Assembly: GCF_003473485.1 (NCBI RefSeq) | Contig: NC_053048.1 | Span: forward strand, 24,793,255-24,857,254 | DNA length: 64,000 nt | Source of the DNA: Medicago truncatula | Lineage: Eukaryota; Streptophyta; Magnoliopsida; Fabales; Fabaceae | Direction of reading: 5' to 3' | Shown: one piece after another, positions 36,665-48,553 of the stretch | How the letters are laid out: each line of letters opens with the position of its first letter | How positions within the stretch are numbered: position 1 is the first letter of the stretch | Program-made: the position numbers and the translations under genes | Notes under the pieces: generated by a model | Databases searched by the model: none | Told to the model about the DNA's origin: nothing | The model's input: only the letters and a program-made list of their open reading frames with translations

Positions 36665-38748
36665 TGTAACGCCCCGAATTTTGATCCAAGACATTACGCC
36701 TAAATCATTCTCATTTTCGAAAATTACTACTATTTTCTTTTATCATTAATAATAAATTCTTAGCAAAATCTATACAAAATTCTTAACATAATTTAATTAA
36801 ACTTCTCAAACTAAATATCCTTCAAAGTTATTTCTAAAATTACAATTCAATTAAAATCAATTTCTTCCCTGCACGCGCTTCAAGCAAAACCAAAGTGTAC
36901 ACATGTCTTCTTTGGTACCTAAAATGTTAGTGTAAGGGTCAATTTCCTTATCCAAATTGGTTCATACCCAAAGCACAAGAAACAATGTCATAAAATAGAT
37001 AGTATCAAAACTTCTCAATTAAAAAGAAATAAGGAAAATACATTCAAGTTATATGCTTTAAATAAGCTTCACACAATTTCTTTTGCTTTATAATAGTTTA
37101 ATCACTTATCCACACACAAATGTATAACAGACCCAATGCAATGCAATTATGTGTAAAATGCATGCTCTTAGATTCTACATGATCCGGATATAACCCGCCA
37201 CACATGCACCACACAGAAATAACCCACCACCCATGCACCACACAAATACATATGCTAATGCGTGATCATGAACAATGAAGATTAAATCCAGCCACTTAGG
37301 GACAACAATGCAATATGATATTATCCTGCCACTAAGGCACCACACAGAAATCTATTATTAACCCGCCCCTAAGACAAATGCATAGTCAATTAAAATACCC
37401 GCCACTAAGGCAACCTCATAACCAAACACAATCAGGTATTAACACATCATCATCCATATGAACCAAAATGAAATATTTTTATAAATCTCATATTTCTATA
37501 TTTTCATTTCTTTAGTTTATCAACAAAATCCAACACTTCTTTCCCAATACCACAAAAAAACATATATGCATATCAAAATAAAATAAATGTCATTCTACGT
37601 AACATTTTAATATAATTAAAATATAATTAAACTAATAACTTTTATAAAAGGTTAAATTTTACCATATAAATTCATATTTTAATTTGGTTTTCTTTCTTTT
37701 CAACAAACAAGAATCTCTACCTTTAATTCATAACATCGTCCTAGTTCTTATTATGGACGTATAGGGAAAAAGCCCTTACCTCTAAGACTTATTTTTCGAA
37801 CACGGAAACTCAACAGCCTCACGGACAATTTGCAAGAGAAAGAGTTCAAAGCTTCAAAAGCATAAATCCTAAAATTAGAGACAAAATAGAAATAGGAAGA
37901 ATATATAGGAATGGTTGGAAAGGGGTTACCTTTGCATCACACGAAACATGGAACAGAAGCAACTATACGTGAAAAAACTATTTGATGAATGATAGTTACA
38001 AGAATAAGCATGAGAGAAATTAATGGCCATGGATCTTGTTTGGAGCCGTAAGGTAAATCAAGAGGATGGTGTGGGATATATCAAAAGAGGGTCATGTAAT
38101 TAAAGAGAAAAGTGAGAGAGATTGAATTACATGGCCAAAGAAGAAAACGTGAGGTACATCATGTACCAACATAATTTAGGATGAATAATTAGGATGAAGA
38201 GGCATGAAAATGAGTTATAATATTTTGATGATGTGAGACTGGCAAGTAGCACGATTATGAGAGTTAGAGAAACATATAAGGGATTTTGCAATATGAATTG
38301 AGATAGACTAAAATAACTACTTAAGAGAATGATACTCCACTCAATCAATCCTAAACGTGGGTTATGGTTATGGAGGAACCGTAAATGCCACTAACTACCC
38401 TAATTACTAATTAGTCAAAGTTATGAACTATTCATAGCATAACTATAGGAAGTATTTGATACGTGGAGTGTGAATTCCTAATATTTAGCAAGACATGCTC
38501 TTAAGCTAATTAACAAGAGTGAATAATGAGGGAAACATATCCTTTGACTCAGCAAACAAAAGAGAAGCTCATGGTCAAATGATTAGTAGTATAAATTGAG
38601 TAAAAATATTATATTCCACCAATAAAATAAATAGGCTCCAAAGTCATAAGAGTTTCCTTACCCTCCTAACGCATCATTAGTAAATTATAAATCTATAAAA
38701 AAATATTTTGAAGGCCATAAATAATATTAAAAATATCGGGATGTTACA
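36665..38748 (-). mobile_element. solo LTR (related gypsy-like family), 2084 bp, TSD CTAAG
   Basis: Ends are TGTAACGCCCCGAATTTTG and CGGGATGTTACA. A perfect 5-bp duplication CTAAG lies at 36660-36664 and 38749-38753. By its ends (TGTAACAxCCCGAT...GGGCGTTACA) it belongs with the family of 33286-36504 but in the opposite orientation. Around 37190-37410 is a cluster of degenerate repeats based on CCGCCACTAAGGCA(C)C. No coding domain is present. Confidence 0.88.
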
Positions 38749-41628
38749 CTAAGCAAGTGTAGAGAGAGTGTGCTATGAGTGTCATAAGATTCATAGATGG
38801 GAAGACCTAAGGGAACCTTAACCTTCATTGCCTTGGGAAATACTGGAAAGCCAAATTAGGTTTACGTTTCAATTACCTTTGAATTAGCAAGACCCTGCAC
38901 GTAAGGATCACCATGCGATCAGGAGGTGAAGTTAACCATCGGAGGGATATACCAAAGTAGGTTAGTAACATACCAACGACCTCATCACTTGTATAGTCTA
39001 TCTAAGAAAAATAAACGCGACATTATTGTTATTTAATATATCCAACAATATAGACAGGGGGATTCAAGGAATCCTAACCGTTTCTTACTTTTCTACAACC
39101 AAAAGCAGGTAACTTGCTTTGTTGCAAACAGATAAAAATTGCACGACTTTCTAACCCTTTATCTTTTATATTTGTCAACTTATAAAAATAAGTAACTAGA
39201 ATTGTTTGGACGAAACGACAATCCCTATGGATACAATACTCTACTTATCACTTTATTACTTGGTAAACTATTTAGTACACTTGCCAGAACCGAAACTGTG
39301 CATCAATAATCACTTGCAGCACACATAAGTTCAAATGAAATGTCCGAATTGGGTGCAATGATTTCCGGTGCAGTGAACAACTTGGTAAGTCCTTTCTATA
39401 ACCATAAAGTGACATTTTTCCAGTTTAAAACAAGATTAGTTTTGTTGCATCTCTTGAGAACATCATCTAGGTGATATAAACAATGATCAAAGGACTTACC
39501 CAAAATAGAAAAGTCCTCCATAAATACCTATATGTTCTTCTCAAGCATGTCAGAGAAGATGACAAGCATGCACCTTTTGAAAGTAGCAGGCGCATTACAC
39601 AAACTGAAAGGCATCCTCCGAAATGCGAACACACCAAATGGGAAAATGAAAGTTGTCTTCTCTTGATCCTCTATAAACACCGCAATTTGGTTGTACCCAA
39701 AATACCCATCCAAAAAGCAATAAAAGGCTTGTCTCGCTAACCTCTCAAGCATCTGGTCCATGAAGGGCAAGGGAAAATAATCCATCCTTCTGGTCTGATC
39801 AACCTTCTATAGTCAATACACATCCTTTAGCTAGTGACTGTTTGGGTTAGGATCAACTCATTTTTGTCATTTTCTTCCACAGTCATTCCACCATTCTTGG
39901 GAACCACATGCACCAGACTTACGTACAAACTATCTAAAATGGGATAAATCATACCTACGTCCAACAACTTAAGAACCTCTTTCTTTACAACTTCCTTCAT
40001 TGTGGGGTTAAGTCGTCTCTAGGGTTGGACCACCGTCTTGTATTCTACTTTCAAATGAATTTTATGCATACAGTAACCTGGACTTATTCCTTTTAAATCT
40101 AAGATGTTCCACCCAAGAGCACCCAGGTTGTCTTTCAAGACCCGCATGAGTTTTTCTTCCTCAAGACTGGATAAAAAGCTACTAATGATGGATGGTTTGA
40201 TGACCTCTTCACTCAAAAAACATATTTCAAATGGACTGGAGTTTTTTCAATTCAGGTGGAGCTGGTTTTTCAGTTTTTATTACTTCATCACCCTTCGAAT
40301 TTTCGACCCCCTTTGCTACAACTACGTCCAAAGCTTCAACTTTTCTGGTTACCAACTCAACTTTTGACACATTGAGTTGTTGTACACATTCATCAACCTC
40401 ATCATTCTTGTCTTTGTCACAACACTAAATTGAATTAGCCATCACTTTTTCCAATGGTTGTGCTGTAATTTCTTCTTGAGTAGTTTCCTCGACCAGTCCA
40501 AGCTATCAATTACATCAACCCAGTAACATTGAGGGTTCTCATTCCTATGTTTCCTAGCTTCAAAGATATTAAATACCACTTGCTCATTCTGAAACCTCAT
40601 AATCAATCTCCCATCTCAACATCTATCAATGCTCTCCCAATTCCTAGGAAAGGTCTCCCTAACAACACTGGAGTCTCGTCATCTTCTTTCATGTCTAAAA
40701 TCACAAAGTTAGTAGGGAACAACGAATCATTAATCTTCACTAGTACATCTTTTAATACACCATAAGGCTAAGAAACATTGATTTGCTAATATGAGATTGA
40801 TTTTTGTTAGCTTAGGTTCCCCACATCCTAACTTTTTCATCATGGATAAGGGCATCAGATTTATGTTAGCCCTTAAGTCACTCAATGCTCTTCAAACACT
40901 CACCTTCCCAATAGTACAAGGGATAGTAAATGCACCATGATCCTTTAACTTAGGAGGAAGTTTCTTTAATTAGAAGAATGACACTACAATTTTCTGATAA
41001 TGCAATGTTTTCATCATCTCTGGGCTTCCTTCTTCCAGTTAACAGATCCGTCATAAATTTGCATACACCAACATTTGATCAAGAGCTTTGCTGAATGGAA
41101 TGTTCACTTGTAACTGAGTAAACAACTCCATAAACTTCTTGAACTGACCTTCTTGCTTTTCCTTCTTTTTTGACAAATGAGGGTATGGCAGTTTGACATA
41201 TGATGACACTTCATGCTTCTTATCTCGTCCCTCCAAAATTTGATTCTTTATTCTCCGCAGAATAGTGTCTACAACAATCAATTTCTTCTTTTTTCTCCCT
41301 AATCTTTCTTTTTTTTCATTTTTTTCTCTCTCTGAATTTTTCTCTTCCTTTTCATTTTCAACTCCACCATTTCTATTTTCAACTTCACCATTTTTATTTT
41401 CAACTACTAATTCATCCTCCCCAACATTTTCAACCTCCCTTCTTTTGATAACCTTAGGAACTACCGATGTCAAAACCTTCTTACTCCTCAACTCAATGTC
41501 CTTGCAACTTTCATTCCTGGGATTATCTTGTGTATTTCCAGAAAATATGCCATTTGATTGGTTGGCGATTTGTTTTGCTATCCGCCCAATGTGATTTTCA
41601 CGATTCTTCATCGAAGCTTTATTGTTTT

Positions 41629-42754
41629 GGCTAAAGTGCACTTTTCCCCTCCTAACTTTCAAAAACTTGCAATTTTGGCCCCTTAAGTACAAAAACTACA
41701 ATTTTGGCCCCCTAAGATTTAGCACATTTGCATCTTTGATCCTTTTGGTCAATTTTGACTTATTCAACGCCTACGTGGCAGGCCACGTGTATAATTAATT
41801 AATTTAAAAAAAATTAAAAAACCATATAATATTTTTAAATTAAATAAATGAAATTATAAAAATAAAAAAATTCATAAAATTGAAAAAGAAAAGGAAGAGG
41901 CGTGATCTTGATGAACCCATCACAACACCTTCATCTTCTTCTCCTTCTCCTTCATCCTTTTCACCCAACACTCATTCAGAAATCACAACACTCAAAAATT
42001 AAACCCAAAATAGTTTCATCATCATCATCATCCAACATTAACACAAATTTAAACCCAAAAATTCATCATTTACAAAAGTTCATTATTTACATTTAAACCC
42101 ATAAACTACCCCATTAATGAAACCCAGAAATTAAAAATTAATCACAATGAACATAAATTAAAACAGTTTTATCATTAATCATTACAATCCACAACTAGAG
42201 AAGACCTTGAGGACTAGAATCTCTCGGAGCAGGAGTATCAATCCGATGTGGAATGAGGATTTGATGTTTGTGGCTGCAAAACCATTTGAAGAGCCGCTAA
42301 TTTTGAAGAGCCGTTAATTTTGAGTGTGGAAGATAGGGTTGTGCCGAACAAAGAGGAACTGCTAGGGAAATGTGTAATTCCCTTACAGATGATTGAAAAA
42401 CATGTTGTTATTATGGAAGGGGACAAGAAGAAAGAAATCAAGTTTGCAAGCAATGAGGGTATGTCTAGAAGGTGGTTATCATGTTTTGGATGAATCACGT
42501 CCCTTCACTTTTTATTTTTAATTTTTTCTGATTTTTTAATTTATTTAATTAAAAAAATGGTTTTTTTTTTGTTTTTTTATTTTTTTAATTAATTAATTAC
42601 ACACGTGGCAGGCCACATAGACGTTGAATAAGTCAAAATTGACCAAAAGGACCAAAGATACAAAGGGGCTAAATCTTAGGGGGCCAAAATTGTAGTTTTT
42701 GTACTTAGGGGGCCAAAATTGCAAGTTTTTGAAAATTAGGGGGGAAAACCTGCC
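41629..42754. mobile_element. Pack-MULE-like element with captured MCTP gene fragments
   Basis: Long inverted arms of about 200 bp: left TTTCAAAAACTTGCAATTTTG and GTCAATTTTGACTTATTCAA; right arm the same in reverse complement. Arms start GGCTAAAGTG / GGCAGGTTTT, and the outermost bases and the TSD are not clear. The element interrupts Athila-like gag. Between the arms (42249-42500, plus strand) are fragments of a multiple C2-domain and transmembrane protein gene. No transposase is present. Confidence 0.85.
42249..42500 (+). pseudogene. captured MCTP/FTIP-type C2-domain gene fragments
   Basis: The plus strand reads WNEDLMFVAAKPFEEPLIL, then, after a 17-bp internal duplication that breaks the frame (AAGAGCCGTTAATTTTG), SVEDRVVPNKEELLGKCVIP, then EGDKKKEIKFASNEG, and in the next frame VCLEGGYHVLDESR. 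These follow in order the third-C2-domain region and linker of plant MCTPs (FTIP1/QUIRKY family), plasmodesmal membrane-tethering proteins. A stretch between LQMIEK and HVVIMEGD is missing relative to the family. It is flanked on both sides by MULE arms and is not a working gene. Confidence 0.85.
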
Positions 42755-43100
42755 TTGATCTCCTGTGGATTAGCTTGGGTCATCATAACAAAGCTTGTCA
42801 CGACCTCTTCAAAGTCTGATGGCTTTCTTTGTTGTTGATGTTGAGGGTTAGGTAGCAATGGGTTCAAGGTACTGTTATTTGATGTTAGGATGTTGTGCCC
42901 ATGAAGGATTGTACGTGTGTGAGTAAGGGTTATTTTTTTCAGCATAGATAATAACTGTATCTACGTTTTGTCCATTAATTTTCAAGACCTTTTTTTTCTT
43001 TTTTTTGTTAAAAAGATTTGTTCTGTTTATATTCCCATGAAAAAAGATCTGTTCGGTTTATATAAAAAAAATATCTTTTCTCTTTATCCATTAAGTAACA

Positions 43101-43113
43101 GCTATAAATAAAT
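43101..43113 (+). promoter_or_regulatory. TATA box of the CSPTTH-motif gene
   Basis: CTATAAATAAATA lies about 30 bp before a pyrimidine-rich presumed start (CTATTCCTCATAA), itself about 85 bp before the ATG. The same arrangement (CTCTATAAAA, then CTCATA and AAACCCTTA) is kept in the two downstream paralogues at about 46717 and 49420. Confidence 0.65.
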
Positions 43114-43218
43114 ATAAAAAATATTTATTCTATTCCTCATAAACAAAACCCTTACGTCTCTTGTACCCACGAAGTTTGATTTTTGCATCTCTCTCTGAAC
43201 TCTTCTCATCGATCAACA

Positions 43219-44403
43219 ATGTCAACCCAAGTGAACTGCTCTCACTCCAACAACCTTTCCAACAACGCTTCTCTTCTGTAAGTTGATTTATCTTTTTGTT
43301 TTGTTTCTCATACCTGATCAAAGATTAACAATATGATAAATATAGAACTAGGGTTTCTTTTTACATTGTGTGCAATTTTATGAAAGTAGTCAATACACTT
43401 GTATCATGTACAATTTTCTGGTTAACAAGAGATTCATCATTATTTATATCAATAGAATTGGGTTTTTTCTTTTTGTCAAGGGTTGTTTCTTTATGAAAAC
43501 TTGACAATTCAAGAGGCATAAATTGTTATTTAATTGAAACTTTGGTAACATTCATGTGTTCGAATTTGATTTTAGACTGGAATCTTTGAAACCAATTTGT
43601 GGCTTGTGGGGAAGGTTAACTAAAATCATCATAGTAACATGTTTTACTTAACTTTCTTAAAGAGATATGGATTAACTAAAAAGTGAATAATCTCCTCCAA
43701 AAGCAATAATGTTATCGTTCGAGTGGAATCGATCGAGACTGCCAAGTCCGATGGTCGTCTGAAATAATCATTGTTCAATACCCAAAATATAATGCTATTG
43801 TTAGGTCCCTTCGCAATTAAGTGTGTTACTGGTATATTGCTACCCGGATATATACTATTGGTCTCTTTTGATTATACGAAGTTGGAACAGATAATTTAGA
43901 TTTATTCTCTTTTGTGTATCATTCTTTTAATTAGCTATCATTAGTTAAATAGGCCATGTTTTTTTCTGCAATTTTCAAATTTTCCACTAACTATGTATGT
44001 CACTCATATTATTTCCAGAACTAGCAAAAAGAAGAACATATCAATTGAAAGAGGAGAACAATTGTTGAAATCATTGATCATAAAGAAGACTCAAAGTCAT
44101 GAAAATGTTACAGAAAGCAAAGTATTTCAAGATTCCAAGAAGAAAGCTTCAATTTCTGCTGAAAATCAAGATGGAAAGGAAAACAAATGCAAACCAGTTA
44201 CAAATTCTAAGAAATGTTCGTGTTCACCAACAACTCATGAAGGTTCATTCAGGTGCAGGCTTCACCGCATTAGTGCAACAAAGAAATCAGCAACTGAGAA
44301 ATCAAGCAATGCAATATGTTCCAAATTTGCTTCTGCTGAATTTAAGCCTCAGTTGTCAAGGTTTGGTAGAGTTGCTTCTGCTGAATTTGGATCACATGCA
44401 TGA
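43219..44403 (+). CDS. small CSPTTH-motif (serine-rich-like) plant protein, 2 exons
   Basis: Exon 1 is 43219-43277 (MSTQVNCSHSNN..., donor CTTCT|GTAAGT) and exon 2 is 44019-44403 (acceptor TTTCCAG|AACTAGC), giving 444 nt and 147 aa. The protein is basic and polar, rich in Ser, Lys and Asn, with no signal peptide or membrane segment. Residues 86-102 read CSCSPTTHEGSFRCRLH, very like the CSPTxHPGSFRCxxH motif that defines a plant family often called serine-rich protein-like, whose biochemical role I do not know. The Pro after His is Glu here. The Cys/His spacing could bind metal, but that is a guess. It is the only intact copy of a three-copy tandem set. Confidence 0.85.
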
Positions 44404-45620
44404 TAGCTCAACTAAATGTCTAAGCTGGAATCTTCTTAAGAAATTTGTATATTTGGATTTTCAAGTTGTGGAGACTTTATTTTTGGATCAACAACAAATA
44501 TGTAAATAGTTAATGCTGGTAGCTTTTTAGAGTCTCCTTATAATTTTAACTCTTGCTGTTTCTGTGAATAGGTTTGGTTTGAAGTGAAGTTGTGCTAAAG
44601 TATAGTATATATGGATTTCGATGATTTATATTTACATCTATTTCTGATTTGTTCTTTCTTTTAGTATTTCCTTGGTCTTCATTCTCCTTTTCCTTTTACT
44701 GTAATCCGAAATTTGACCTAGAGAGTTAAATATAACATGGTTAAAGATTGTTTCCTTTTTGTATTCAAATTTTGGTTCTTCCACATTCTTGAAAAAACTC
44801 ATTAGCCACAATATAATGAAGAAGTTCTAAACTACAGAAGTTTACTCTTAAATCCAATGAATGTTTGTTGATTTCAAATTTCTACACCATAATAGTACAA
44901 GGCGTAATAATATATTGATAGGATCTACTCCAAGCACAAGAGTGCAAAATATAGTGTTAGTTTTACTTTCTAACAAATAGATAATAAACTCTTAAAGTGA
45001 ATAGTTGTCTACATTTTTCGTAAACAATGATTTAGAAGATATACTAACAATATTAAATTTCAATATTTTTGTACACTATCTCAATTTTATAAGGGTAAAT
45101 TGAAAACTATATGTAATATCCCATTGAATGTCAACACTAAAATGTATGTCGATTAAACTCAGCTATTTTCTTGTCTAACATGAAATTCCTACAACCAATA
45201 ACAAAGAATCATGTTTGAAATAAAGAGGGGCTATCAAATAAATTCTTTTGTATCAAATCACAAGTTCAAACCCTTTTGGGATATCTTATTTCCACAATTA
45301 GGTTTGCATCCACACCATGATCAAGGCAATCAATCTAAAAAAATAAAAATTGATAACGGTGTTAGTCAAAAATTGAATTTGACGAGTATTGGACATGAAA
45401 CACAGTAGTTGTGATTTAATACAGGTGGAATTATAATTATTTACTCAAAGTAGATCTCTAACTTTACGTCTTCAGTGACAAGAAAGAAAAACAACCACGA
45501 AACTAAAATATTGCTGCCACTTTTACTGCATGGAATCTCAGAACCCTCGACATAATTTTCACAAGAACACGTTTTAGTATTTCCACAGCCTCCTTTGTAA
45601 TGGCATCCAAGACCCAGATA
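44404..45620. other. 3' flank and intergenic; no gene recognised
   Basis: About 350 bp of 3' UTR-like sequence after the gene is conserved in the second paralogue (to about 48060). An open frame at 45211-45408 has no motif I recognise and no supporting features. Confidence 0.4.
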
Positions 45621-45629
45621 ACGATGTGT

Positions 45630-45744
45630 GGTTCAATGACTTGATGATATATTACATGGAGCGGGAGATATTCAAATCACTAGATAATGTTGATATTATT
45701 CGAACATTCATGCGAAAGGTCTCGAAAAGGGCATTTACTTCCTA
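45630..45744 (+). pseudogene. hAT transposase (ZMYM1/TTF-type-like) C-terminal fragment
   Basis: WFNDLMIYYMEREIFKSLDN followed by VDIIRTFMRKVSKR and a stop fits the C-terminal tail of plant hAT-family TTF-type/ZMYM1-like transposases, the dimerisation end. About 165 bp downstream CTGGCTCCGCCACTA (45909-45922) looks like the matching 3' terminus. Nothing upstream is recognisable, so this is the 3' end of a dead element. Confidence 0.55.
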
Positions 45745-45922
45745 ATTCGATTTAGCACACTTTTGGTAGATTATGTTTCATTTCTCTTATTTCAAATTGT
45801 ACTTTTATGGATAAAATGACGAGCCACTTTCTTTCGATTTATGACTATTTATATATTATGTCACATGTGATTTGCTGTCAAAATTTTACCCATACTCTAC
45901 AAAATTCCTGGCTCCGCCACTA

Positions 45923-46600
45923 ATGTCAACAATCATGAACCACCATTCTTCTTTCTAATTCCTTTTGTTGAAGCAAGCATGATCCATCTACACCAAAAAA
46001 AAACTGTCATTTATACAAATAAAGAAACAAAACACACCATCAAGTATACTCGTTAACTTGCACCAAACTCATGTTTTGAATGTAAATTCCTTTTGTTGAG
46101 TATGATCTATCTACATTATATTTGAAGTTAGAGGGTAATGTTTGAATGGAAGAAAGGTTGCACCAAACTCATGTTTTGAATGTAAAGAAGCTTGTTGTAA
46201 GAAGCAAAGAAATACATGCATAAAAAGAAGGGGATGTGGAGGATGAAAGCAAACCTTATAATTTATGTCAAAGTATAGTATTATTAAAAACCTAGTCCCA
46301 GTAACAGAGGAAGGATAACCTTAAACGTTGTCTATTTTTCTTTGTATAGCATTGGTATGGTATGCGCTTGTTTTTTGTTTAAATACTCCTATTTGATTTT
46401 GTTTAAATAACAATTTTTTATCCAAATTTCCTTTTTGCTGATTCAGTAGGCCAAATATGCTCACTTGTCTCTTGCTGAGAAGCTTTGTTTGGCATGGGAC
46501 ACGTATCAATTTATTTTAGTGCTTATCCTTTTTAATTAGATTTTTTTGACCACTTTTTTCTTTAAAAAAAAATAGATTTTTCTTCCCCTTAAAAATAAAT
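45923..46600. other. no gene; short direct repeat
   Basis: A short direct repeat, TTGCACCAAACTCATGTTTTG, is seen at about 46059 and 46157. No coding family was recognised. Confidence 0.4.
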
Positions 46601-48060
46601 TAGTTTTTTCGTTTAGCTCTATGCATTAATTTTCAAGATTTTTCAGTTACGTAAAAAAAGATTTGATTTTTCGGTTCCGTAAAAAAAGGTTTGTTCAGTT
46701 TATATAAAATATTGTTTTCTCTATAAAAGTAAAGAGATATATTTGTTATGTTTCTCATATACGAAACCCTTATTGTAACCAAAAAAAACCTTACTATCAA
46801 CTAAGAGAGAACAATTATCCTATCAACTAAAGAAACATTTGTAGAAATCATTAGTCAACAATGGTTTCATCTTAAGGAGGAATCGAAGTCAAGAAATGTA
46901 CAGAAACTACAATTAGGAGATGCTAAAGGGAATCGTGCTCTGAAGAATAGTTTTGATGTTAACAATTTTCAAAACTATTCATCAGAGCAAGATTTCCTTG
47001 CACCTCCTCTCGTCTTGAGTCATCGGAAATCAAAGACGGCGTGTATTCATCATTGATGCTTTCTTTCCTCTCATTCTCTCTATTATTTTTGTTACCTGAA
47101 GTTACATCTTCATAACTGACGTTTTGAAATCTTGGAAACCAAGTTGTGGGCCTTGTGGCTTGTTGGTAGTATTAGTATATATTGCTACCTCAATTCAATT
47201 ATTATTCCCACGTTTTGTCTCTTATTTTTTTTGTCCCTTCCATAACTTTTAATCAATAGAGTTAAGCTTCTCTTAGCATCCTTTTCACATAGGATCATTA
47301 CCCAAAATATAATGTGCTATCCTTGTTTTGTTTCCTTAATTTATAGTTTCCTTGTTTTGTTTTTCTGCAATTTTTCTAATTTTCCACTAACTATGTATGT
47401 CACTCATATTATGTCCAGAACTAGCAAAATGCAGAATGTATCAATTGAAAGAGACCAATCGTTGAAATCATTGATCATAAAGACGACTCCAAGTCACGAA
47501 CAACTCATGAGTGCAACAAAGAAATCAGCAACTGAGAATTAAGCAATGTGAGATGTTCCAAGTTTGCTAGAGTTGCTTCAGGTGCAGACTCATGAAGGTT
47601 AATTCAGGTGAAGACTTCACCGCATTAGTACAACAAAGAAATCAGCAACTGAAAAATCAAGCATAGTGAGATGTTCAAAGTTTGCTTTCGCTGATTTTAA
47701 GCCTCAGTTGTCAAAGTTTTGTAGAGTTGCTTCTGCTAAATTTGGAATCTTCTTAAGAAATTTGTATATTTGGATTTTCAAGTTGCGGAGACTTTATTTT
47801 TGGATCTACAACAAATATGTAAATAGTTAATGCACGTAGTTTTTTAGAGTGTGCCTATAATTTTAACTTTTTCTGTTTCTGTGAATAGGTTTGGTTTGAA
47901 GTGAACTTGTGCTAAATTATAGTATATATGGATTTGGATGATTTAAATTTACATCTATTTGTTCTGTCTTTAAATATTTCCTCGGTCTTCATTCTCCTTT
48001 TCCTTTTACTGTAATCCGAAATTTGACCTAGAGAGATAAATGTAACATGGTTAAAGATTA
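46600..48060 (+). pseudogene. CSPTTH-motif gene paralogue 2, degenerate
   Basis: Promoter-like sequence (CTCTATAAAAG, 46717), the intron end (CATATTATGTCCAG) and exon 2 (ACTAGCAAAATGCAGAATG, 47421 on) match the intact gene. About 150 bp of exon 2, including most of the CSPTTH motif, is deleted, and GAGAATTAAG stops the frame at 47540. Downstream, a second partial copy of the exon end (47590-47750) and the 3' UTR are recognisable. A piece at 46875-46910 resembles paralogue 3 (GGTTTCATCTTAAGGAGGA), so rearrangement or conversion occurred. Confidence 0.8.
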
Positions 48061-48452
48061 TTTCCTTTTAGTATGAACTAATTAACAGTTACTTCCAATC
48101 CACCAAAAAAAAAAAACAGTTACTTCCAATTATTAGCTACAATTTCTAATTTCAAATAGAATCAATTATTATGGAGATAAAATCAATTCTACGCTAGAGG
48201 AATCAAGCCTACACTAATATGACATAACTGATTGTGTAGGACTCTGCTAAATTTAGATTGTGATGTGGAATGTTTTTTTGGGAGGGAATGACATAAATGG
48301 GGTGGTTTCTGGATTGATGTACCCTTTTAATTGCAATTTTGCGCAATATGTACGTACCAAGAGAGAATCCCCCAAGTGCCTAAGGAAAAGCAAGATTAAA
48401 TAAATTCTAAATTGCAGAAGTTTACTCCAAGCACAAGGAGTGCAAAAAATAG

Positions 48453-48537
48453 TCCTCGTGAGCTTAGCTCAGTTGGTTGGGACAATGCATAAAATATGCA
48501 AAAGTCTGGGGTTCAAACCCCGGCCACTACCAAAAAT
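48453..48537 (+). mobile_element. tRNA-like SINE, 85 bp, 16-bp TSD
   Basis: A box TTAGCTCAGTTGG and B box GGGTTCAAACCCC are present. Flanked by GGAGTGCAAAAAATAG (48437-48452) and GGAGTGCAAAGAATAG (48538-48553), one mismatch. It has no clear cloverleaf, so it is a SINE and not a tRNA gene. It is a different type from the SINE at 33900. Confidence 0.88.
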
Positions 48538-48553
48538 GGAGTGCAAAGAATAG

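Larger units (their letters stand above)
32722..39305 (+). mobile_element. gypsy (Athila-type) LTR-like unit, split by two solo LTRs
   Basis: Three pieces, 32722-33285, 36510-36664 and 38754-39305, join seamlessly once the elements at 33286-36504 and 36665-38748 and one TSD each are removed, giving about 1.27 kb. The unit has a TATA box (CTATAAATAC, about 32783) and an end like other plant gypsy LTRs (TTTAGTACACTTGCC then CATCA). At 39305 it abuts minus-strand Athila-like pol, interrupted in RNase H. The left edge is uncertain because it meets the SIRE LTR, and no TSD was found. Confidence 0.5.
39306..42960 (-). pseudogene. Athila-like Ty3/gypsy retrotransposon, degenerate gag-pol
   Basis: Read on the minus strand from high to low coordinates: gag (PSDFEEVVTSFVMMTQ, about 42760-42945), an inserted MULE, gag again (NHIGRIAKQIANQ to PFSKALDQMLVYA, 41051-41640), aspartic protease (NDSLFPTNFVILDMKEDD and LLGRPFLGIGRALID, about 40620-40740), pre-RT (SSLEEEKLMRVLKDN, ISPGYCMHKI), RT (CIDYRRL, FYCFLDGYFGYNQI, FGVFAFRRMPFSLCNAPATF, then FMEDFS at the active site where FMDDFS is usual), and a scrap of RNase H (APNSDISFELMCAASDY). 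A deletion joins RT to RNase H, several frameshifts and stops are present, and integrase is absent: the rest is cut off at 39305. Confidence 0.88.

Noticed and set aside
42238-42498. Minus-strand frame of 86 codons inside the Pack-MULE
   Set aside because: It is antisense to the captured MCTP coding fragment.
48453-48537. Possible tRNA gene with good A and B boxes
   Set aside because: No cloverleaf can be drawn and it has a 16-bp TSD, so it is a SINE.
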